Shown: positions 21,079 to 23,223 of the stretch, in pieces
How positions within the stretch are numbered: position 1 is the stretch's first letter
How the letters are laid out: each line of letters opens with the position of its first letter
NCBI GenBank assembly: GCA_043805315.1
Contig: JAZDID010000128.1
Coordinates: forward strand, 1 to 23,223
Source: JAHJEM01 sp043805315
GTDB lineage: Archaea > Nanobdellota > Nanobdellia > Woesearchaeales > JAHJEM01
Length of the DNA stretch: 23,223 nt
Direction: 5' to 3'
Notes under the pieces: generated by a model
The model's database searches: none
The model's input: the letters and a program-made list of their open reading frames with translations, nothing else
Told to the model about the DNA's origin: nothing
Translations under genes and position numbers: made by a program

Positions 21079-21822
21079 TTGGAACACCTCATAGGCAACC
21101 TAAGGAAATTCGGGCTATCAGAGAAAGAAGCAAAGACATACCTTGCCTGCCTGGAGCTCGGGGACGCGCTTGCCAGCGACATATCCTTGAAAAGCGATAT
21201 CCCTCGGACGTTAGTGTATGATATATTAGAACGGCTGATTGAGCTCGGCTTGGTCTCCTATGTGAGAAAGGACAACTTGAAGTATTTCAGAGCAGCAGAC
21301 CCTCAGGAACTGATACGGGTATTGAAGGAGAAGGAACAGGCGGTGAAGGATATCCTGCCGACTCTTGAACAGCTGCAAAAGGCGAAAGGTATGAAGCGGC
21401 CGAAGGTTGAGTTGTTTGAGGGCAGAGAAGGCATGAAGACCGTCATGAACGATATCTTGAGATCAAAAGTAAAGGAATTTCTTGCGTATGGGAGCTCACG
21501 CTCGTCTTTTGAGATCATCCCGGCATTCATGGAGGACTGGCATAAAGAACGGATTCAGCAGAAGGTCATGATGCGGATTTTATACAATGATACGAAAGAA
21601 GCGCGGGAAAAAGTCAAGAAAAGGCCGGAGTCGCTCAAGTACGCAAAGTTCAGGTTTATGCCTATCAAACTGGAGTCACCGACAGCGACGATCATCTATG
21701 GAAGCAAGGTCATCTTGCAATCATGGGAAAAAGAGCCTTTTGCCGTAATGACAGAAAGCCAGATAATGGCAGATAACCAAAGGAAGTACTTTGGGGAATT
21801 GTGGAAGGTGGCGAAGCAATAA
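21079..21822 (+). CDS. TrmB-family transcription regulator
   Basis: This 247-aa DNA-binding protein has an N-terminal TrmB winged helix (LRKFGLSEKEAKTYLACLEL, then SDIPRTLVYDILERLIELGL) at residues 8-70, a short coiled-coil linker (about 80-105), and a C-terminal alpha/beta effector domain beginning VELFEGREGMKTVMNDIL. That effector domain resembles the PLD-like sensor of other archaeal and bacterial HTH proteins rather than the sugar-binding domain of TrmB itself. The start is TTG, because an in-frame TAA lies six codons upstream and no ATG precedes the conserved region. The TATA box implies a leaderless or nearly leaderless mRNA. The neighbour on the opposite strand is its most likely target. 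Confidence 0.88.
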   Translation: MEHLIGNLRKFGLSEKEAKTYLACLELGDALASDISLKSDIPRTLVYDILERLIELGLVSYVRKDNLKYFRAADPQELIRVLKEKEQAVKDILPTLEQLQKAKGMKRPKVELFEGREGMKTVMNDILRSKVKEFLAYGSSRSSFEIIPAFMEDWHKERIQQKVMMRILYNDTKEAREKVKKRPESLKYAKFRFMPIKLESPTATIIYGSKVILQSWEKEPFAVMTESQIMADNQRKYFGELWKVAKQ

Positions 21823-21827
21823 GCCTC

Positions 21828-22223
21828 TTAATACCTCCCTTCAATCTTTTTTAGCACCTTCCTGTCATGCCCGATCATCTTCAATTTCAGCGCTTCAGGA
21901 ATAGTGTACCACTGCATGGCCTGGCCTTCTCCGAGAACAAGCTTCTTTTTGGGATCGTATTTTTCCATGAAGATGTATTTCTTGCCATAATGGTCTTTAT
22001 CCTTGAATTCAATCAGGAACATGAATTTTGGATGCTTAAGTTTGATGCCGAGTTCTTCTCTAGTCTCTCTTTTCACCGCCTGTAGGGGAGTCTCTCCTTT
22101 TTCAATATGCCCGCCGAAGAATGCCCAATAGTTTGCCAGGGTCTTTGCATCCTTTGCCCTGTGCTGGAAGAGGATTCTCTTGTGAGCATCATAGAGGAAG
22201 ATGAGCGCGACATCATATCTCAT
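21828..22223 (-). CDS. Nudix hydrolase
   Basis: This is a small cytoplasmic enzyme of 131 aa that hydrolyses a nucleoside diphosphate linked to another group. The Nudix box GX5EX7REUXEEXGU is complete in GHIEKGETPLQAVKRETREE followed by LGI (residues 38-60). The flanking strands are YDVALIFLYDAHKRILFQHR, and the tail matches MutT/NUDT-like proteins. The specific substrate cannot be told. The ATG at 22223 lies 27-28 bp after a TATA box (22247-22254), so the mRNA is probably leaderless. Its end converges on the TrmB-type gene with a gap of only five bases. Confidence 0.9.
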   Translation of the reverse strand: MRYDVALIFLYDAHKRILFQHRAKDAKTLANYWAFFGGHIEKGETPLQAVKRETREELGIKLKHPKFMFLIEFKDKDHYGKKYIFMEKYDPKKKLVLGEGQAMQWYTIPEALKLKMIGHDRKVLKKIEGRY

Positions 22224-22246
22224 GATAAGTATGAGCCAAGTGCATG

Positions 22247-22254
22247 TTTATTAA
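22247..22254 (-). promoter_or_regulatory. TATA box of the Nudix gene (leaderless)
   Basis: On the minus strand TTAATAAA is centred 27-28 bp before the ATG at 22223. No Shine-Dalgarno is visible. Confidence 0.5.
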
Positions 22255-22270
22255 GATTTCGAAAAATTGA

Positions 22271-22984
22271 TTATTTCTTCTTCCCAATCCGCTCATTCGT
22301 CATCCTGTAGAATATAAACACCAGAATCAAGGTCACCAGAGCTCCGATAAAGAACCACAATGCGATGTTCTGCTCGCTGATCAAGGGCTGGCTGGTGATG
22401 GTTGTGGTCTGGTTGATGAGCTCTGTCGTGGTGTTGGTGAAGTTCTCAGCGACCTGCTCGCCGGCTTGTGCCAGCAATGGTGTTGCTACGATCTTTTCTG
22501 TGCTTGGCGCGACCAGGTCTCGAGCTAGTTCTTCAGCAGCAGGCGCACTTGCTTTTGTGCCGTAGGTCGCGAAGAGCTGGCTCGTGCTGGTGAACCTGTT
22601 GAAGAACTGGATAATCAATGCCAAGCCTGCAGTGATGCCGACGATTGGCAATAATTTCTTCAGTTTCTGCCTGAATGTCTCTGATGCCTCTTTCGGCGCG
22701 ATGATCACGTACTTATTCGAGAGCTTGTAATGGTTGACCTCTTTCCCTTTCTCAGAGTAATGGAACTCGTCTATCTGCACGAGCTTCGCATCCAAAAGGT
22801 GTTTGAGGTTGTAGTGGATGGTTGATATTGGCTGCTTGAGCTGTTTTGAAAGTTGTGTCTCTGTTGCGTCGCCGTGCGAGAGCTCATCCAGTATCCGCCT
22901 GCAGGTGTCATTGCTGATCACTTGCGCAAGCTTCTTTGCCTCTGATTCCTTCAGGCTCACAAGGAGGAAGGGTTCGTCTGCCAT
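22271..22984 (-). CDS. Membrane-anchored ArsR-like winged-helix regulator
   Basis: This 237-aa protein combines an N-terminal ArsR-type winged helix (about 12-95, with ATETQLSKQLKQPISTIHYN as helix-turn-helix and a wing to VNHYKLSNKYVII) with two membrane helices at about 111-128 and 207-227. The ~78-residue loop between them carries several N-glycosylation-like sequons (NFT, NTT, NQT), and the last residues are basic (ERIGKKK). The topology suggests a DNA-binding domain in the cytoplasm and a sensor loop outside, a one-component membrane signal transducer. The ATG at 22984 is about 27 bp after the palindromic TATA box. The target genes are unknown, and autoregulation is possible. Confidence 0.85.
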   Translation of the reverse strand: MADEPFLLVSLKESEAKKLAQVISNDTCRRILDELSHGDATETQLSKQLKQPISTIHYNLKHLLDAKLVQIDEFHYSEKGKEVNHYKLSNKYVIIAPKEASETFRQKLKKLLPIVGITAGLALIIQFFNRFTSTSQLFATYGTKASAPAAEELARDLVAPSTEKIVATPLLAQAGEQVAENFTNTTTELINQTTTITSQPLISEQNIALWFFIGALVTLILVFIFYRMTNERIGKKK

Positions 22985-23006
22985 AACAACAACGTAAGAT
23001 TGTGGT

Positions 23007-23016
23007 ATTTATAAAT
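23007..23016 (-). promoter_or_regulatory. TATA box of the membrane-anchored regulator (leaderless)
   Basis: ATTTATAAAT is centred 27-28 bp before the ATG at 22984. It is a perfect palindrome, so transcription in the other direction is also possible. Confidence 0.55.
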
Positions 23017-23067
23017 GTTGTAATAATTTCGAACGGATTAAAAGTGTTGAAGTATATTCGTAATGAG

Positions 23068-23074
23068 TTTTTAT
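23068..23074 (+). promoter_or_regulatory. TATA-like element upstream of the folded segment
   Basis: TTTTTAT is centred 25 bp before base 23096, the first base of the long terminal stem. This is the expected archaeal promoter distance for a non-coding RNA starting there. It is a weak match to box A. Confidence 0.35.
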
Positions 23075-23095
23075 CCTTATTCCTTTATTTCTCAT

Positions 23096-23220
23096 GCGCC
23101 TTTGGTGGCGGTGCGGCGGTCAAAAACTGCATTCAAGAAGCAACTCGAGAGAAGCAGTTTTTGCCCTACGCGCCATCCCGTAGGGAGCATCCCCTGGCGC
23201 GTCGCACGCCACCACGGCGC
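23096..23220 (+). ncRNA. Candidate structured RNA (three-way junction); may extend beyond the window
   Basis: A GC-rich segment in AT-rich surroundings folds into a long terminal stem: GCGCC (23096-23100) with GGCGC (23216-23220), TGGTGGCG (23103-23110) with CGCCACCA (23207-23214), then TGCGGCG (23112-23118) with CGTCGCA (23200-23206, one G-U). Inside are two hairpins: CAAAAACTGC (23121-23130) with GCAGTTTTTG (23154-23163), and CCCTACG (23164-23170) with CGTAGGG (23179-23185). The only ATG frame stops after 29 codons. I do not recognise it as tRNA, SRP RNA, RNase P RNA or a C/D RNA. A transposon-end inverted repeat is an alternative. The strand is inferred from the upstream TATA-like element. 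Confidence 0.5.
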
Positions 23221-23223
23221 AGA

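Noticed and set aside
23094..23183. Possible 29-codon gene starting at ATG 23094
   Set aside because: It is very short, Arg/Trp-rich, and runs through perfect stems. The self-complementarity explains the sequence better.

Overview
This window looks like part of an archaeal chromosome, most likely from a DPANN-type lineage (Woesearchaeota/Pacearchaeota-like). That placement is inferred from gene content and not tested. The support is: a PCNA sliding clamp; an archaeal RNase J-type beta-CASP nuclease; a PurO-type IMP cyclohydrolase; Lrp, TrmB and membrane-anchored winged-helix regulators; a secreted protein with a PEFG-type C-terminal sorting signal; and archaeal promoters. In at least eight genes a TATA box is centred 26-29 bp upstream of the start codon, so these mRNAs should be leaderless. 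Genes inside operons, and some others, instead carry Shine-Dalgarno sequences (GGAGG or GGTGAT type).

Layout. 1-844: 3' end of a secreted Cys-rich protein with MopE-like repeats. 911-1695: two small unknown genes (-). 1802-2767: double-length Lrp/AsnC regulator (+). 2798-3889: galT (-). 4002-4940: secreted PEFG-CTERM protein (-). 5072-6962: pcn, an unknown gene and an IMP cyclohydrolase gene, probably one transcription unit (-). 7069-10364: an 888-aa B-family DNA polymerase homologue that keeps a DEDDy exonuclease but has no recognisable polymerase motifs, overlapping a 210-aa unknown partner (-). 10453-11757 (RNase J, -) and 11813-12211 (YjbQ, +) diverge from one shared TATA box. 12212-12586: non-coding, with three perfect tandem palindromes framed by G-rich repeats. 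12626-15190: MgtA-type P-type ATPase (+). 15275-16369: secreted VWA protein (-). 16478-19545: two-gene ABC-2 exporter (-). 19629-21008 (B12-binding-type radical SAM, -) and 21079-21822 (TrmB-type regulator, +) diverge from a palindromic TATA box beside a perfect 15-bp palindrome. 21828-22223: Nudix hydrolase (-). 22271-22984: membrane-anchored ArsR-like regulator (-). 23096-23220: a GC-rich, strongly self-complementary segment, probably a structured RNA.

The most interesting items are the PolB-derived exonuclease with its overlapping partner upstream of pcn, the folded segment at the right edge, the palindrome/G-rich intergenic region, and the radical SAM enzyme with a CX7CX2C cluster motif next to its probable regulator. 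No rRNA, tRNA, CRISPR array, transposase or integrase was seen.
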